Positions 1-9,259 of a stretch of 64,000 nucleotides of DNA are shown here, one piece after another. Made by a program: the position numbers and the translations under genes. Source of the stretch: Rhodobacteraceae bacterium Araon29 (GTDB lineage: Bacteria > Pseudomonadota > Alphaproteobacteria > Rhodobacterales > Rhodobacteraceae). The notes beneath the pieces were generated by a model. That model made no database searches. It was given only the letters and a program-made list of their open reading frames with translations, and was not told the origin of the DNA. The stretch's first letter is position 1; each line of letters begins with the position of its first letter. The stretch is taken from the NCBI GenBank assembly GCA_039640505.1, contig CP046865.1, forward strand, positions 2,099,501-2,163,500, given 5' to 3'.

Positions 1-29
1 GCAGGTTTTATACATTTATGCGGATAACG

Positions 30-115
30 TGGTACCCAAGGCCGGACTCGAACCGGCACGCCCGTTAAGGCGGGGGATTTTGAATCCCCTGCGTCTACCA
101 TTCCGCCACTTGGGC
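30..115 (-). tRNA. tRNA-Leu (anticodon CAA)
   Basis: The minus strand folds into a class II tRNA with a long variable arm. The anticodon stem GGGGA/TCCCC encloses the loop TTCAAAA, giving anticodon CAA. The T arm reads GCCGG TTCGAGT CCGGC. The acceptor stem pairs GCCCAAG with CTTGGGT, and the terminal CCA is encoded at 30-32. The first acceptor pair is G-U. Confidence 0.95.
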
Positions 116-227
116 ACTGTCGATGGTTTTAACGCGGCTTTTGCACGGCGTCCAGAGGCAAAGCACGCTTGACCACCAAACAATTGCATGCTCAATGCCA
201 GTAACTTTAACCAACTGAATCGTTTAA

Positions 228-806
228 ATGATTAGATCGCTTTACAACTGGACAATGGCGCTTGCCGACCACCCACGTGCCCTTTGGGCGTTGGCACTGG
301 TGGCCTTTGCAGAAAGCTCATTTTTTCCGATCCCACCTGATGTTCTGCTGATCCCGATGATCATTGCAGCACCTCACCGAGCGTGGCTTTATGCTGGTGT
401 GGCGCTTATTGCCTCGGTTTTAGGGGGCCTTTTGGGCTATGCGCTTGGCGCGCTGGCTTTTGAGCAAATTGCTCATCCAATTTTGATATCCCTCGGCAAA
501 GCCGATGCGGTTGCTGAATATGCGCAACGCTTTAACGATGTTGGGGTCTGGACGATCCTCACGGCCGGCGTAACTCCTTTACCGTTCAAAGTAATCACAA
601 TAATGTCAGGTGCAACGGCAATGCCGTTGGGTTTATTTATAGTAACAGCCTGTATTGCACGCGGGCTTAGGTTTTTTGCGGTTGCGCTTTTGCTTAAAAT
701 TTACGGGGCAGCAATTCGAACCTTTATAGAGCGTTATCTGGGATGGATGTTTTTGCTGTTTATCCTACTCTTTATAGGGGGGATTTATGGAACGAGGTTC
801 TTATGA
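228..806 (+). CDS. YqaA-type small DedA-superfamily membrane protein
   Basis: A 192-residue membrane protein with about four or five hydrophobic segments and the pattern of the YqaA branch of the DedA/SNARE-associated superfamily: an acidic and aromatic AESSFFPIPPD motif near residue 28, a glycine-rich second helix and TPLPFK near residue 115. DedA-type proteins are linked to lipid flipping and envelope homeostasis, but the role of this short branch is not settled. The stop codon overlaps the start of the next gene (ATGA at 803-806), so the two are probably translationally coupled. Confidence 0.8.
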   Translation: MIRSLYNWTMALADHPRALWALALVAFAESSFFPIPPDVLLIPMIIAAPHRAWLYAGVALIASVLGGLLGYALGALAFEQIAHPILISLGKADAVAEYAQRFNDVGVWTILTAGVTPLPFKVITIMSGATAMPLGLFIVTACIARGLRFFAVALLLKIYGAAIRTFIERYLGWMFLLFILLFIGGIYGTRFL

Positions 807-1261
807 CACCAAAGCAACTTGGGCTTACTGCTGGATTAGGGTCTGCCGCACTTTTAATAGGCGCGTTTGGCTTTGAATATTTGGGCGGGCTTGCCCCTTG
901 CAAAATGTGCCTTTGGCAAAGATACCCCCACATAGCGGCGGTTGTGATCTGCTTGGTCTTTTATGCTTTTCAAAACCGGGCGGTGGCTGCATTTGGCGCT
1001 ACAGCCTGTCTTACAACAGCAGGAATAGGTTTTTTCCATGCTGGAGTTGAGCAAGGGTGGTGGGAAGGACCAAAAAGTTGCACCAGTGGCGCCATAGAAG
1101 GGCTGAGTACAGATGATCTAATCAATCAAATCATGGCCGCCCCAATGGTGCGCTGTGATGATATACCTTGGGCGCTTTGGGGCGTATCAATGGCGGGTTG
1201 GAATACTATTTTATCATTTGCTCTTATGAGCCTGTGGCTGATGGCTCTGCGGCGCCTCTAG
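803..1261 (+). CDS. dsbB: DsbB-family disulfide bond formation protein
   Basis: About 152 residues with four predicted membrane helices. The first periplasmic cysteine pair is CKMC at residues 33-36, and the second pair is C93 and C118, the DsbB arrangement that passes electrons from DsbA to quinone. The start at 803 overlaps the yqaA stop (ATGA); an upstream in-frame start at 743 would lie deep inside yqaA and is unlikely. The stop overlaps the end of the converging Lrp gene by 4 bp. The short loop after the second cysteine pair resembles alphaproteobacterial DsbB. Confidence 0.88.
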   Translation: MTPKQLGLTAGLGSAALLIGAFGFEYLGGLAPCKMCLWQRYPHIAAVVICLVFYAFQNRAVAAFGATACLTTAGIGFFHAGVEQGWWEGPKSCTSGAIEGLSTDDLINQIMAAPMVRCDDIPWALWGVSMAGWNTILSFALMSLWLMALRRL

Positions 1262-1686
1262 CCTGCCTTTTTTGTGCTTAGCAAAAGATTTGTTTCACTT
1301 TTGGCCACCCCTTCAAAACGCCGAATCTGGGTTAGAATTTCATCCAACTCATCAAGAGAATCGGTACCAATTTCAGCAATTAAATCCCATTGCCCGTTTG
1401 TGGCATGCACTGCGCGCACTTGAGGCAGACCATGTAGCAAACGGATGACCCGTTCTGTACCGCGCCCTTCGACATTAATCATCATATATCCGCGAACAGG
1501 ATCGACTTTGGTGTCATCCTTCAAAACCACCGAGAAGCCTAAAATTTCACCTGACTTCTGCAATCGATCAATACGCGCCCGAACGGTCGTGCGCGACACT
1601 CCAAGCAAAATTGCTAAATTCGATAAAGAGGCCCGCGCATCATGCCGTAATGCTGAAATGAGCTTTTGATCTAATTGACTTGGCAT
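1258..1686 (-). CDS. Lrp/AsnC-family transcriptional regulator
   Basis: A 142-residue Lrp/AsnC protein. The N-terminal winged helix-turn-helix (LDQKLISALRHDAR and LAILLGVSRTTVRARIDRLQ) is followed by the RAM ligand-binding domain. It is transcribed away from arginase with 116 bp between the starts. Lrp-type regulators next to arginine or ornithine catabolic genes commonly control them in response to the amino acid, so this is the likely local regulator; that is inference from position. The start at 1686 gives the normal family length; in-frame upstream codons to 1764 would add an atypical tail. Confidence 0.85.
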   Translation of the reverse strand: MPSQLDQKLISALRHDARASLSNLAILLGVSRTTVRARIDRLQKSGEILGFSVVLKDDTKVDPVRGYMMINVEGRGTERVIRLLHGLPQVRAVHATNGQWDLIAEIGTDSLDELDEILTQIRRFEGVAKSETNLLLSTKKAG

Positions 1687-1802
1687 ATTTCGTTTTGCAT
1701 CCTTTATATTCCAATTCGGTAATTTAAATACATATTGTACAAATTGATAACTGTTTAATAGCACATTTTGATCAGATATTGATGTATAGATAGGAAATAT
1801 CC

Positions 1803-2729
1803 ATGCAACATGTCAATTGTATTTTAATCGGCGCTCCTGTGGACAGCGGCAAGCATCGCAAAGGGTGCGTCATGGGCCCAGACGCCTATCGCACTGCAAA
1901 CTTGCCACAAGTATTGAGCGATTTGGGGTACGATGTCACCGATCTGGGAAATCTCACAGCGGTGGCTGCCACCACTGAAAACGTACCCGACAATCCCACC
2001 GAGCTGTCGCAAACCATCGGATGGACCAACCAGCTTGCCGAGGCTGGCGTTGCCGCCTTTAAAGATGGGATACCGATTTTTCTTGGTGGAGATCACGCTT
2101 TAAGTCTTGGCTCTGGCCTGGCTGCAGCGCGCCATGCCCAGCACTGCGGCCGGCCGCTGTATATCTTGTGGCTGGATGCCCACAGCGACTTTCACACCCC
2201 TGAAACCACGATGTCTGGCAATTTGCATGGGACACCTTTGGCCTATCTGACCGGAAGAAATGGGTTTTTAGGCTTTCCACAAAATGACGCCCCTGTCCCA
2301 GATCACCAAGTATGCATTCTAGGGCTAAGGTCGGTTGACCAAGCCGAAAAGAACGCTCTGCAACAGAGCGAAATTCAGTTTTATGATATGCGGGCTATCG
2401 ACGAACAAGGCATCAAGCGCCCACTTCAATCTTTTTTGGATCAGGTTAAGGCCAACAATGGCTTGCTACATGTTTCATTAGATGTGGATTTCCTAGATCC
2501 CTCAGTTGCGCCAGCGGTTGGCACATCGGTGCCTGGCGGCGCAACTGTCCGAGAAGCCCACCTGGTGATGGAAATTCTCTACGATAGCGGCTTGATGACT
2601 TCGCTTGATCTGGTTGAATTGAACCCGTTTTTGGATGAACGCGGACGCACGGCACAAGTGATGGTGGACCTTGCAGCATCGGCACTTGGCCGGCGGGTAT
2701 TTGACCGCCCTACCCATGGTTATTTCTGA
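1803..2729 (+). CDS. rocF: Arginase
   Basis: A 308-residue protein of the ureohydrolase family, hydrolysing L-arginine to ornithine and urea. The manganese-binding motifs are present in order: GGDHALSLG near residue 95, DAHSDFHTP near 125 and SLDVDFLDP near 225, followed by the family ELNP segment near 272. The downstream neighbour is ornithine cyclodeaminase, so arginine would be converted to proline with release of urea and ammonia. A ribosome binding site (ATAGGAAA) precedes the ATG. Confidence 0.95.
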   Translation: MQHVNCILIGAPVDSGKHRKGCVMGPDAYRTANLPQVLSDLGYDVTDLGNLTAVAATTENVPDNPTELSQTIGWTNQLAEAGVAAFKDGIPIFLGGDHALSLGSGLAAARHAQHCGRPLYILWLDAHSDFHTPETTMSGNLHGTPLAYLTGRNGFLGFPQNDAPVPDHQVCILGLRSVDQAEKNALQQSEIQFYDMRAIDEQGIKRPLQSFLDQVKANNGLLHVSLDVDFLDPSVAPAVGTSVPGGATVREAHLVMEILYDSGLMTSLDLVELNPFLDERGRTAQVMVDLAASALGRRVFDRPTHGYF

Positions 2730-2739
2730 GGATAGGAAT

Positions 2740-3786
2740 ATGACACCTTGCCCATCTCAAAAAGCGCTTGTTCCATTTGTATCAGTTGATCAAATGATGC
2801 AATTGATCAATCATACTGGTTTGACACAAATGATGATTGGCCTCAGCGAATACATTGAAACCGATTTTAAAAGATGGGAGCTTTTTGACAAAACCCCGCG
2901 CGTTGCCAGTCATTCTATGGAGGGCGTGATCGAGCTTATGCCAACGTCAGACGGCGAGATGTATGGGTTCAAATACGTCAATGGTCACCCCAAAAACACC
3001 AAAGATGGTTTGCAAACCGTCACCGCCTTTGGCCTACTTGCCGATGTCACCACGGGCTATCCCGTGTTGCTGTCAGAAATGACACTTCTAACAGCGCTGC
3101 GCACAGCGGCCACATCGGCCATGGCAGCCAAATTCCTTGCGCCCAAAGGCGCAAAAACCATGGCGATGATTGGCAATGGGGCGCAAAGCGAATTTCAAAG
3201 CCTCGCAATGCAAGCACTCTGCGGCATCACTCATGTCCGGCTTTATGACATTGATCCCTTGGCGACCCAAAAAGCGGCGGTGCATCTGGCCGCAGCCGGT
3301 TTAAAAGTCACCGCATGTAAAACCGCGCAAGAGGCTATTGAGGGCGCTCAAATAATCACCACTTGCACCGCTGACAAACAATACGCCACTATTTTAACCG
3401 ACAACATGGTCGGCTCAGGAGTGCATATAAATGCCATCGGCGGGGATTGCCCGGGTAAAACCGAACTGCACCGCGATATTCTTTTGCGCTCAGATATTTT
3501 TGTCGAGTTCCCACCACAAACCCGGATTGAAGGCGAACTTCAACAATTACCCGATGATTATCCTGTTGAGCAGCTTTGGAAAGTTATTACGGGCCAAACA
3601 ATCGGGCGGCGCTCAGACAACCAAATCACCCTTTTTGACAGTGTTGGATTTGCCATCGAAGATTTCTCATCACTGCGCTATATTCGCGATCTGATCAAAG
3701 GCACAGACTTTTTTAGCCCGCTTGACATGCTGGCTGATCCGGATGATCCGAGGGATTTATATGGCATGCTGCAAAGAGCGCAATAG
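2740..3786 (+). CDS. Ornithine cyclodeaminase
   Basis: A 348-residue member of the ornithine cyclodeaminase/mu-crystallin family, which converts ornithine to proline and ammonia with bound NAD. The Rossmann motif MIGNGAQSEFQ lies near residue 143 and the family GGDCPGKTEL segment, with the candidate catalytic Asp, near 232. The start at 2740 has a good ribosome binding site (GAGGATAGGA) 10 bp after the arginase stop; an in-frame start at 2671 lies within arginase. It forms a two-gene operon with arginase. Confidence 0.93.
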   Translation: MTPCPSQKALVPFVSVDQMMQLINHTGLTQMMIGLSEYIETDFKRWELFDKTPRVASHSMEGVIELMPTSDGEMYGFKYVNGHPKNTKDGLQTVTAFGLLADVTTGYPVLLSEMTLLTALRTAATSAMAAKFLAPKGAKTMAMIGNGAQSEFQSLAMQALCGITHVRLYDIDPLATQKAAVHLAAAGLKVTACKTAQEAIEGAQIITTCTADKQYATILTDNMVGSGVHINAIGGDCPGKTELHRDILLRSDIFVEFPPQTRIEGELQQLPDDYPVEQLWKVITGQTIGRRSDNQITLFDSVGFAIEDFSSLRYIRDLIKGTDFFSPLDMLADPDDPRDLYGMLQRAQ

Positions 3787-3838
3787 TGAATTTCAAATAC
3801 GTAAATAAGTAATTATTTCAGATCACTAACGAAATAAC

Positions 3839-5173
3839 TTAAACATAATCTGCCCGCTGAAGCGAGTATTTTGCCATTTTCTCATTCAATGTCCGGCGGG
3901 GTAAACAGAGCTCTTCCATCACTTTGCCAATAGACCCCTTGTGACGGCGCATTGTGTTTTCAATAAGCATCTTTTCAAAAGCTTCAACATATTCTTTCAG
4001 CGGTTTACCTTCGGTGGTGACCACGCTTGTGGCCTCTTCTGCGTCGCTCATTAGCAAAGAGGCAATCGTACCTTCGCCGCGGCGCGACTGCAAAACAGCC
4101 CGCTCTGCAAGATTGGTCAACTGGCGAACATTTCCATGCCAGGGCGCCTGAAGCAGCTGCGCGGCCTCCTGAGCCCCTATACCAGGGGTTTGACAGCCAT
4201 ATTCATCCGAAAATGCCTCGCTTAATTGATTAAATATTTCCAAAACATCATTGCCACGCTGTCGCAGGGGTGGCACGGTGATATGCAAAGCTCCAAGCCG
4301 ATAAAAAACATCTTTTCGCAGCCTATTTTGCAATGTTTGCCCTTGTTCCTGTAGATTGCTGATCGCCAGAACCCGTGTCTCAGGCGGTGTGCCTTGGGCA
4401 TTAAGAGTGCTTAATAGCTTGGCTTGGACCTGTTCACTAAGTGTTTCGATATCTTCAAGAACCAATGTGCCTCCGCGGGCTTCCTCAAAAGCGGGAAAAA
4501 ATGGATCTTCTGGTAAAACCGGACCAAAAAGACGGCGCATCAAAGCCGCCTCATCAAAGGCTGAACAAGACACCAGCGCAAACTTTTTGCCGGCGCGCGC
4601 ACCCACAGCATGCAGGGCATGGGCGACCAAAGTTTTTCCGGTTCCAGTTTCACCTTCGATCAGGATATGCCCATCGGCTTGGCCTAGATCTAAAATCTCT
4701 TCACGCAACCGTTCCATCGCGGGTGACTTACCGATCAGCTTTTTCATCAACTGTGGTCCATCGCCCAAGTCGCGCCGCAAGGCCCGATTGTCCAAAGTCA
4801 ACCGCCGGGCTTTTGAGGCCCGCTGCGCCAACTCGCTCATCCGGTCAGGGTTAAACGGCTTTTCAAGAAAATCGAAAGCCCCCATGCGCATGGCTTCGAC
4901 GGCCATGGGCACATCGCCGTGACCCGTAATCATAATCACTGGAAGCGCGCTGTCCTGCGCCATTAATTTGCGCAAAAATTGCATGCCATCCATATCAGGC
5001 ATCTTGATGTCCGAAATCACTATTCCGGCGTATTCGCTGTCAATGGTACACAACGCTTCCTTGGCGCTGGCAAAGCTTTCGGTATCGTAGCCCGACAGCG
5101 CGAGCCATTGGCTGATAGACAGCCGCATATCTTTTTCATCATCAACAATTGCAATTTTTAAGGCTTTGGTCAT
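3839..5173 (-). CDS. dctD: DctD-like response regulator of the NtrC family, GAFTGA loop absent
   Basis: A 444-residue regulator. Receiver domain: residues 1-120, phosphoacceptor Asp in VISDIKMPDMDG. AAA+ domain: about 145-370, Walker A GETGTGKT. C-terminal Fis-type helix-turn-helix ends RRTLNEKMAKY. Where sigma-54 activators carry the GAFTGA loop after ELFG, this protein reads RRLFGPVLPEDPFFPAFEEA, and the Walker B region is LVLEDIE rather than LFLDEI. It may therefore not contact sigma-54, as known for NtrC of Rhodobacter capsulatus, which works with sigma-70. It lies 3 bp after dctB. No dicarboxylate TRAP genes are adjacent. Confidence 0.87.
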   Translation of the reverse strand: MTKALKIAIVDDEKDMRLSISQWLALSGYDTESFASAKEALCTIDSEYAGIVISDIKMPDMDGMQFLRKLMAQDSALPVIMITGHGDVPMAVEAMRMGAFDFLEKPFNPDRMSELAQRASKARRLTLDNRALRRDLGDGPQLMKKLIGKSPAMERLREEILDLGQADGHILIEGETGTGKTLVAHALHAVGARAGKKFALVSCSAFDEAALMRRLFGPVLPEDPFFPAFEEARGGTLVLEDIETLSEQVQAKLLSTLNAQGTPPETRVLAISNLQEQGQTLQNRLRKDVFYRLGALHITVPPLRQRGNDVLEIFNQLSEAFSDEYGCQTPGIGAQEAAQLLQAPWHGNVRQLTNLAERAVLQSRRGEGTIASLLMSDAEEATSVVTTEGKPLKEYVEAFEKMLIENTMRRHKGSIGKVMEELCLPRRTLNEKMAKYSLQRADYV

Positions 5174-5176
5174 GGT

Positions 5177-6964
5177 CTACTCAGCTGCTTCAACGGGGGG
5201 AGAGTTTACTTTATTTTCATCAAATATAGGGAGTTTAACTTCAAATACAGCCCCCCCATCACTGGCGTTTCTGGCGGTCAGCCTTCCGCCGAGATCGGTA
5301 ACAATCCCGGATGAGATTGCCAAGCCGAGACCCACGCCATCCCCCGGCTCTTTGGTGGTATGAAAAGGTTCAAACAAAAGCTCTAAATCTTTGATCCCAG
5401 GACCATTGTCGCGTACGCTGAGCGTAACGGTTTCGCCTTTGCTTAATATGACCTCGATCTCGGGATCGCTTACTGTTTTCAACGCGTCCAGCGCATTGCG
5501 TAAAAGGTTGATAAGCACCTGCTCTATGCGCATTCTATCGCCCATCACCAGCACACTTTGATCCGGTGCAATCTGGCGAATCCGTACATTCGAATGTTTT
5601 AGTTGCGGCTCCATCATTGATAAAGACGAGGCTAGCGCGTCAGCCATATCCAGAGGCTCAAAATTTTCCCCGCCCTTGCGCGCATAGGATTTTAATTGCC
5701 GAGTAATTGCCCCCATCCGCTCGATCAAACCGTCAATGCGGTGAAAGGCCGACAGCGCCTCCTCCGGCCGGTTTCGTTTGAGCAAAAGCGCCGCGCCTGC
5801 AAGATAGGTTTTCATCGCTGCAAGCGGTTGGTTTAATTCATGACTTACGGCTGCCGACATTTCCCCCAAGGCAGCCAGCTTTGAGCTTTGCGCCAAAGAC
5901 TGCTCAGCAACGGCAAGAGTTTTTTGCACTTTTTCCCGCTCTGAAATTTCCCGTTGTAACCTTGCATTCAAATCCCGCAAGTCTTCAGATTCACGTTGAA
6001 AAAACATTAATCGCAGCACAGTACGGCGGTTTGATAGATAAAACACACCCACAAACAAAATGGCAAAGCCCATGATTTCCAGCGCCAAGATACCATTCAC
6101 CCGTTCGCGCACGCTGGCATAGGTGGTAAAAGAAATGATCTGCCATCCGCGAAACGGAATTTGCCCTTCTATGCGCATCACTGCTTCGCCCTGGACATAG
6201 GCATCTGCCGGCAATGACGCCCAATCACTTGTCACACGCATGGCCCGCTCAATGGCATTTTGCGGCGGCTGGCGGCGCAGCGCTATGGTTTCCGTCAGAC
6301 CGCGCCATTTCGGTTCGGTGGCCAGAACAATCTTTCCCTCGCTGCCGATAACAAGCACAGCATCGGAAATACCCGCCCAAGCCCTTTGAAATTTTTGCAA
6401 ATCAACCTCGACCAAAATCACACCAATGATCTGGCTTTGAAATTCCACCTGACGGGAATAGAAAAAACCTGCCTCACCATTGTCTTTTTCAGCCACAGAA
6501 AAAACTGTAATGTTTGACTGTAGCGCATCTAGAAAATAAATTTGGTCACTGTGCAACTTGCCCAGATTATTGCGGTCGGTTGAGGCCACAGTGCGGCCTT
6601 CACCGTCCAAAAGCATCAAAGACGCCGCACCGATTTCTTCGACAAAACTCATCAAGCGCTGGGTTGATCGGGAAAAATCCGCCGAGTTCAACGCTCCTAT
6701 AAGCTCAGGGTCACGCGACAGCAGCTGCGGGACTATAGAATTGCGCTGCAATTCGCTTAGAATATTGCCGCCATAAAGCGCCAGACGCAGTTCTGCCTTG
6801 TTTTGTGTCGATTGGGTGAACCTGTCGGTTAAAATAGTATTGGTCAACCATAGTGTCGCCCCGGCCAAGACGAATAGCACGCCCAAAATCACGCGAATCT
6901 GCCAAGGAAACGAGCGGAGAGGTTGCGGCGGTACCTCAATGGATTCGGTATGATCACTGGTCAT
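5177..6964 (-). CDS. dctB: DctB-like sensor histidine kinase
   Basis: A 595-residue membrane kinase. A transmembrane segment at about 23-45 is followed by a periplasmic double-PAS (Cache-like) sensor region to about 288, a second membrane segment at about 291-310, a coiled coil, then the HisKA domain with phosphoacceptor His375 in SHELNQPLAAMKTY. The HATPase_c domain has the N box (NLLRNALDA) and G boxes (DNGPGI, GVGLGLAIS). This is the architecture of DctB, which senses C4-dicarboxylates outside the cell. It forms an operon with the response regulator downstream. Confidence 0.9.
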   Translation of the reverse strand: MTSDHTESIEVPPQPLRSFPWQIRVILGVLFVLAGATLWLTNTILTDRFTQSTQNKAELRLALYGGNILSELQRNSIVPQLLSRDPELIGALNSADFSRSTQRLMSFVEEIGAASLMLLDGEGRTVASTDRNNLGKLHSDQIYFLDALQSNITVFSVAEKDNGEAGFFYSRQVEFQSQIIGVILVEVDLQKFQRAWAGISDAVLVIGSEGKIVLATEPKWRGLTETIALRRQPPQNAIERAMRVTSDWASLPADAYVQGEAVMRIEGQIPFRGWQIISFTTYASVRERVNGILALEIMGFAILFVGVFYLSNRRTVLRLMFFQRESEDLRDLNARLQREISEREKVQKTLAVAEQSLAQSSKLAALGEMSAAVSHELNQPLAAMKTYLAGAALLLKRNRPEEALSAFHRIDGLIERMGAITRQLKSYARKGGENFEPLDMADALASSLSMMEPQLKHSNVRIRQIAPDQSVLVMGDRMRIEQVLINLLRNALDALKTVSDPEIEVILSKGETVTLSVRDNGPGIKDLELLFEPFHTTKEPGDGVGLGLAISSGIVTDLGGRLTARNASDGGAVFEVKLPIFDENKVNSPPVEAAE

Positions 6965-6999
6965 CTTAAGCCAGTTTATACCTTAGTTTTCCAAAGCTG

Positions 7000-7668
7000 T
7001 CAGGTGGTCGCCATCTGCTCAATCAAACCGGCAAAAAACGGCTGACCATCGGCACGCGAGTATGTTGCATCTAACGCGCGCTCGGGATGCGGCATCATGC
7101 CAAGAACACGGCGGTTTTCTGATAGCACACCGGCAATATCATCCACAGAGCCGTTGGGATTTTCGACATATCGGAAGGCAATTCTCTGTTGATCCTGCAA
7201 CGCTGCTAAATCACCTGGGCTCAGATTGTAATTGCCTTCGTGATGAGCGATTGGGATGCTGATCAACTGGTCTTTGGCATAGCCACTGGTAAAGGCGCTC
7301 TCGGTTGTCTCAACGCGAAGCTCGACTGATTTGCAAATAAATTTCAGCCCGGCGTTGCGCATCAATGCTCCGGGCAGCAAACCGGTTTCAGTGAGTATTT
7401 GAAACCCGTTACACACCCCAAGAACAAAGCCGCCACGCTTGGCAAAGTCAATCACCGAGCGGCAAATCGGCGAGCGGCCTGCGATGGCCCCGCAACGTAG
7501 ATAATCACCAAAGGAAAACCCGCCGGGAATGGCCACCACGTCCAATCCATCGGGCAGATCTGTATCTTTGTGCCATACCATTGTGACATCGGCGCCGGCC
7601 TTGCGCAGCGCAACAGCCATGTCGCGATCACAGTTTGATCCGGGGAAAACAAGAACCGCAGCGCGCAT
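7000..7668 (-). CDS. purQ: Phosphoribosylformylglycinamidine synthase, glutaminase subunit
   Basis: PurQ releases ammonia from glutamine for the FGAM synthase complex (PurL, PurQ, PurS). About 222 residues of class I amidotransferase fold, with the nucleophile Cys in VLGVCNGFQIL and the catalytic His and Glu in MMPHPERAL. The start at 7668 overlaps the purS stop by one base (TGATG). In-frame codons upstream to 7725 fall within purS. Confidence 0.97.
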   Translation of the reverse strand: MRAAVLVFPGSNCDRDMAVALRKAGADVTMVWHKDTDLPDGLDVVAIPGGFSFGDYLRCGAIAGRSPICRSVIDFAKRGGFVLGVCNGFQILTETGLLPGALMRNAGLKFICKSVELRVETTESAFTSGYAKDQLISIPIAHHEGNYNLSPGDLAALQDQQRIAFRYVENPNGSVDDIAGVLSENRRVLGMMPHPERALDATYSRADGQPFFAGLIEQMATT

Positions 7669-7907
7669 CACAAAAACTCGACCGAATAGCTTTCGATCAC
7701 CGTGTTGGCCAATAGCTTTTCGCACATCGCATCCACGTCGAATTTGGCTTTCTCAGGATCAGTTTCGTTCAGATCCAGTTCTATAACCTTGCCCTGCCGA
7801 ACCCCTTCCACGCTATTATAGCCGAGCGCCCCAAGCGCATGGCGAACAGCTTCGCCCTGAGGGTCCAGAACACCGGGTTTTAACATCACGTGTACACGGG
7901 CTTTCAT
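7668..7907 (-). CDS. purS: Phosphoribosylformylglycinamidine synthase subunit PurS
   Basis: A 79-residue PurS, the small structural subunit that brings PurL and PurQ together. It begins MKARVHVMLKPGVLDPQG and has the conserved VRQGKVIEL segment. It sits between purC and purQ in the usual order purC-purS-purQ. purL is not directly downstream; dctB follows. Confidence 0.97.
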   Translation of the reverse strand: MKARVHVMLKPGVLDPQGEAVRHALGALGYNSVEGVRQGKVIELDLNETDPEKAKFDVDAMCEKLLANTVIESYSVEFL

Positions 7908-7945
7908 CGGCTACCTTTCTTTTCTTTCTTGTTGCGCAAATGCGC

Positions 7946-8707
7946 TTAGCTAATCAATGTAGGTTTGCTTGCTACCGGAGTGTTTTTTGCCAAAACCCCC
8001 AACCGCTGAGCAACTTCTGTGTAGGCGTCTGTCAAACTGCCCAAATCCCGTCTAAAGACATCTTTATCCAGCTTTTGGCCAGTTTCGATATCCCATAAAC
8101 GGCAACTGTCCGGGCTAATTTCATCGGCCACCAAAAGACGCTGAAAATCACCATCATAAACCCGCCCGATTTCAATTTTGAAATCAACAAGCCGAATACC
8201 GACACCCAGCATAAGGCCCGATAGAAAATCATTTACCCGCAGCGCAAGGCTAAGAATGTCATCCATGTCCTGCTGCGTTGCCCAGCCAAAAGCAGCAATA
8301 TGCTCTTCGGTGACCAAAGGGTCCCCCAAGGCATCGTCTTTGTAGCAATATTCAACAATGGGCCGCGGCAGCCGCATGCCCTCTTCCAGCCCTAAGCGTT
8401 TGCAAATTGTGCCTGCTGCAACATTGCGAACAATCACTTCAAGCGGAATAATTTCGCAATTGCGGATCAGTTGCTCGCGCATATTTATCCGCTTGAGGAA
8501 ATGGGTCGGAACGCCGATTTCATTCAGTCCGTTCATAAAAAATTCGGACAGCCGATTATTAAGCACACCTTTGCCGTCGATAACGTCTTTTTTCTCTGCA
8601 TTGAATGCAGTGGCATCATCTTTGAAATATTGAACCAGTGTGCCTGGCTCCGGTCCTTCATAAAGTATTTTTGCCTTGCCTTCGTAAATCTTTGTGCGAC
8701 GGGCCAT
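7946..8707 (-). CDS. purC: Phosphoribosylaminoimidazole-succinocarboxamide synthase
   Basis: A 253-residue SAICAR synthetase. The N-terminal nucleotide-binding motif ([13 protein letters not shown]) and the central [10 protein letters not shown]-like segment ([14 protein letters not shown]) are present, as are LVDFKIEIG and [12 protein letters not shown]. It ligates aspartate to CAIR in purine synthesis and is the first gene of purC-purS-purQ. Confidence 0.97.
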   Translation of the reverse strand: MARRTKIYEGKAKILYEGPEPGTLVQYFKDDATAFNAEKKDVIDGKGVLNNRLSEFFMNGLNEIGVPTHFLKRINMREQLIRNCEIIPLEVIVRNVAAGTICKRLGLEEGMRLPRPIVEYCYKDDALGDPLVTEEHIAAFGWATQQDMDDILSLALRVNDFLSGLMLGVGIRLVDFKIEIGRVYDGDFQRLLVADEISPDSCRLWDIETGQKLDKDVFRRDLGSLTDAYTEVAQRLGVLAKNTPVASKPTLIS

Positions 8708-8854
8708 TGGGTCTCTTTCTGAGGGGGTAGTAGTATCGTCTTCGGATGACGCTGTCTTAAATCAAGCCATCGGCACCCGCAAGCGTTCTTGGTCCTTGTT
8801 TCTATAAATATACGGCCCCATATCTTTTAAATAGCAATGGGAGCGGACAGAACC

Positions 8855-9169
8855 ATGACAACTTTTGACGAACGCGAAAACGCGTTTGAGGCCAAATTTG
8901 CCCTCGATAGTGAATTGCAGTTTAAAGCCGAAGCACGGCGAAATAAATTAATTGGGCTCTGGGCTGCTGATTTGCTCGGTATTGTGGGTGAAAAAGCAAA
9001 GGAATACGCGCTTGATGTCATCCGATCGGACTTTGAAGAACCTGGCGATGAAGATGTGCTTCGAAAATTGACCACGGATTTGCAGCACAAAGCCAGCGAA
9101 AGCGAAATTAGGTCTCAACTTGTGGCTTTCATGATCAAAGCCAAAGAGCAATTGCGCAATGAGCTATAG
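8855..9169 (+). CDS. DUF1476 protein, candidate F1-ATPase inhibitor (zeta subunit)
   Basis: A 104-residue mainly helical charged protein. It begins MTTFDERENAFEAKFA, the hallmark of DUF1476, a family restricted largely to alphaproteobacteria. In Paracoccus denitrificans the family member is the zeta subunit that inhibits ATP hydrolysis by F1. The start is set at the second Met (8855) to match this N terminus. It is divergent from purC. Confidence 0.88.
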   Translation: MTTFDERENAFEAKFALDSELQFKAEARRNKLIGLWAADLLGIVGEKAKEYALDVIRSDFEEPGDEDVLRKLTTDLQHKASESEIRSQLVAFMIKAKEQLRNEL

Positions 9170-9259
9170 GCCATATTTTTCATAATAGTGATGAAAATTT
9201 GGAGTTTGAATTGTTCCACGGCCTATGTCACCGCATGGCCAAATCTATGAGGTGATACT

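Noticed and set aside
4356-4922. A 188-codon frame antisense to dctD
   Set aside because: Low-complexity Ser/Arg/Pro composition typical of antisense frames; dctD on the other strand is well supported.
9225-9241. A small hairpin (GGCCTATG with CATGGCC) before the homocysteine methyltransferase, considered as a SAM or cobalamin riboswitch
   Set aside because: The 90-bp leader is too short for a cobalamin riboswitch and I see no conserved SAM-aptamer core.
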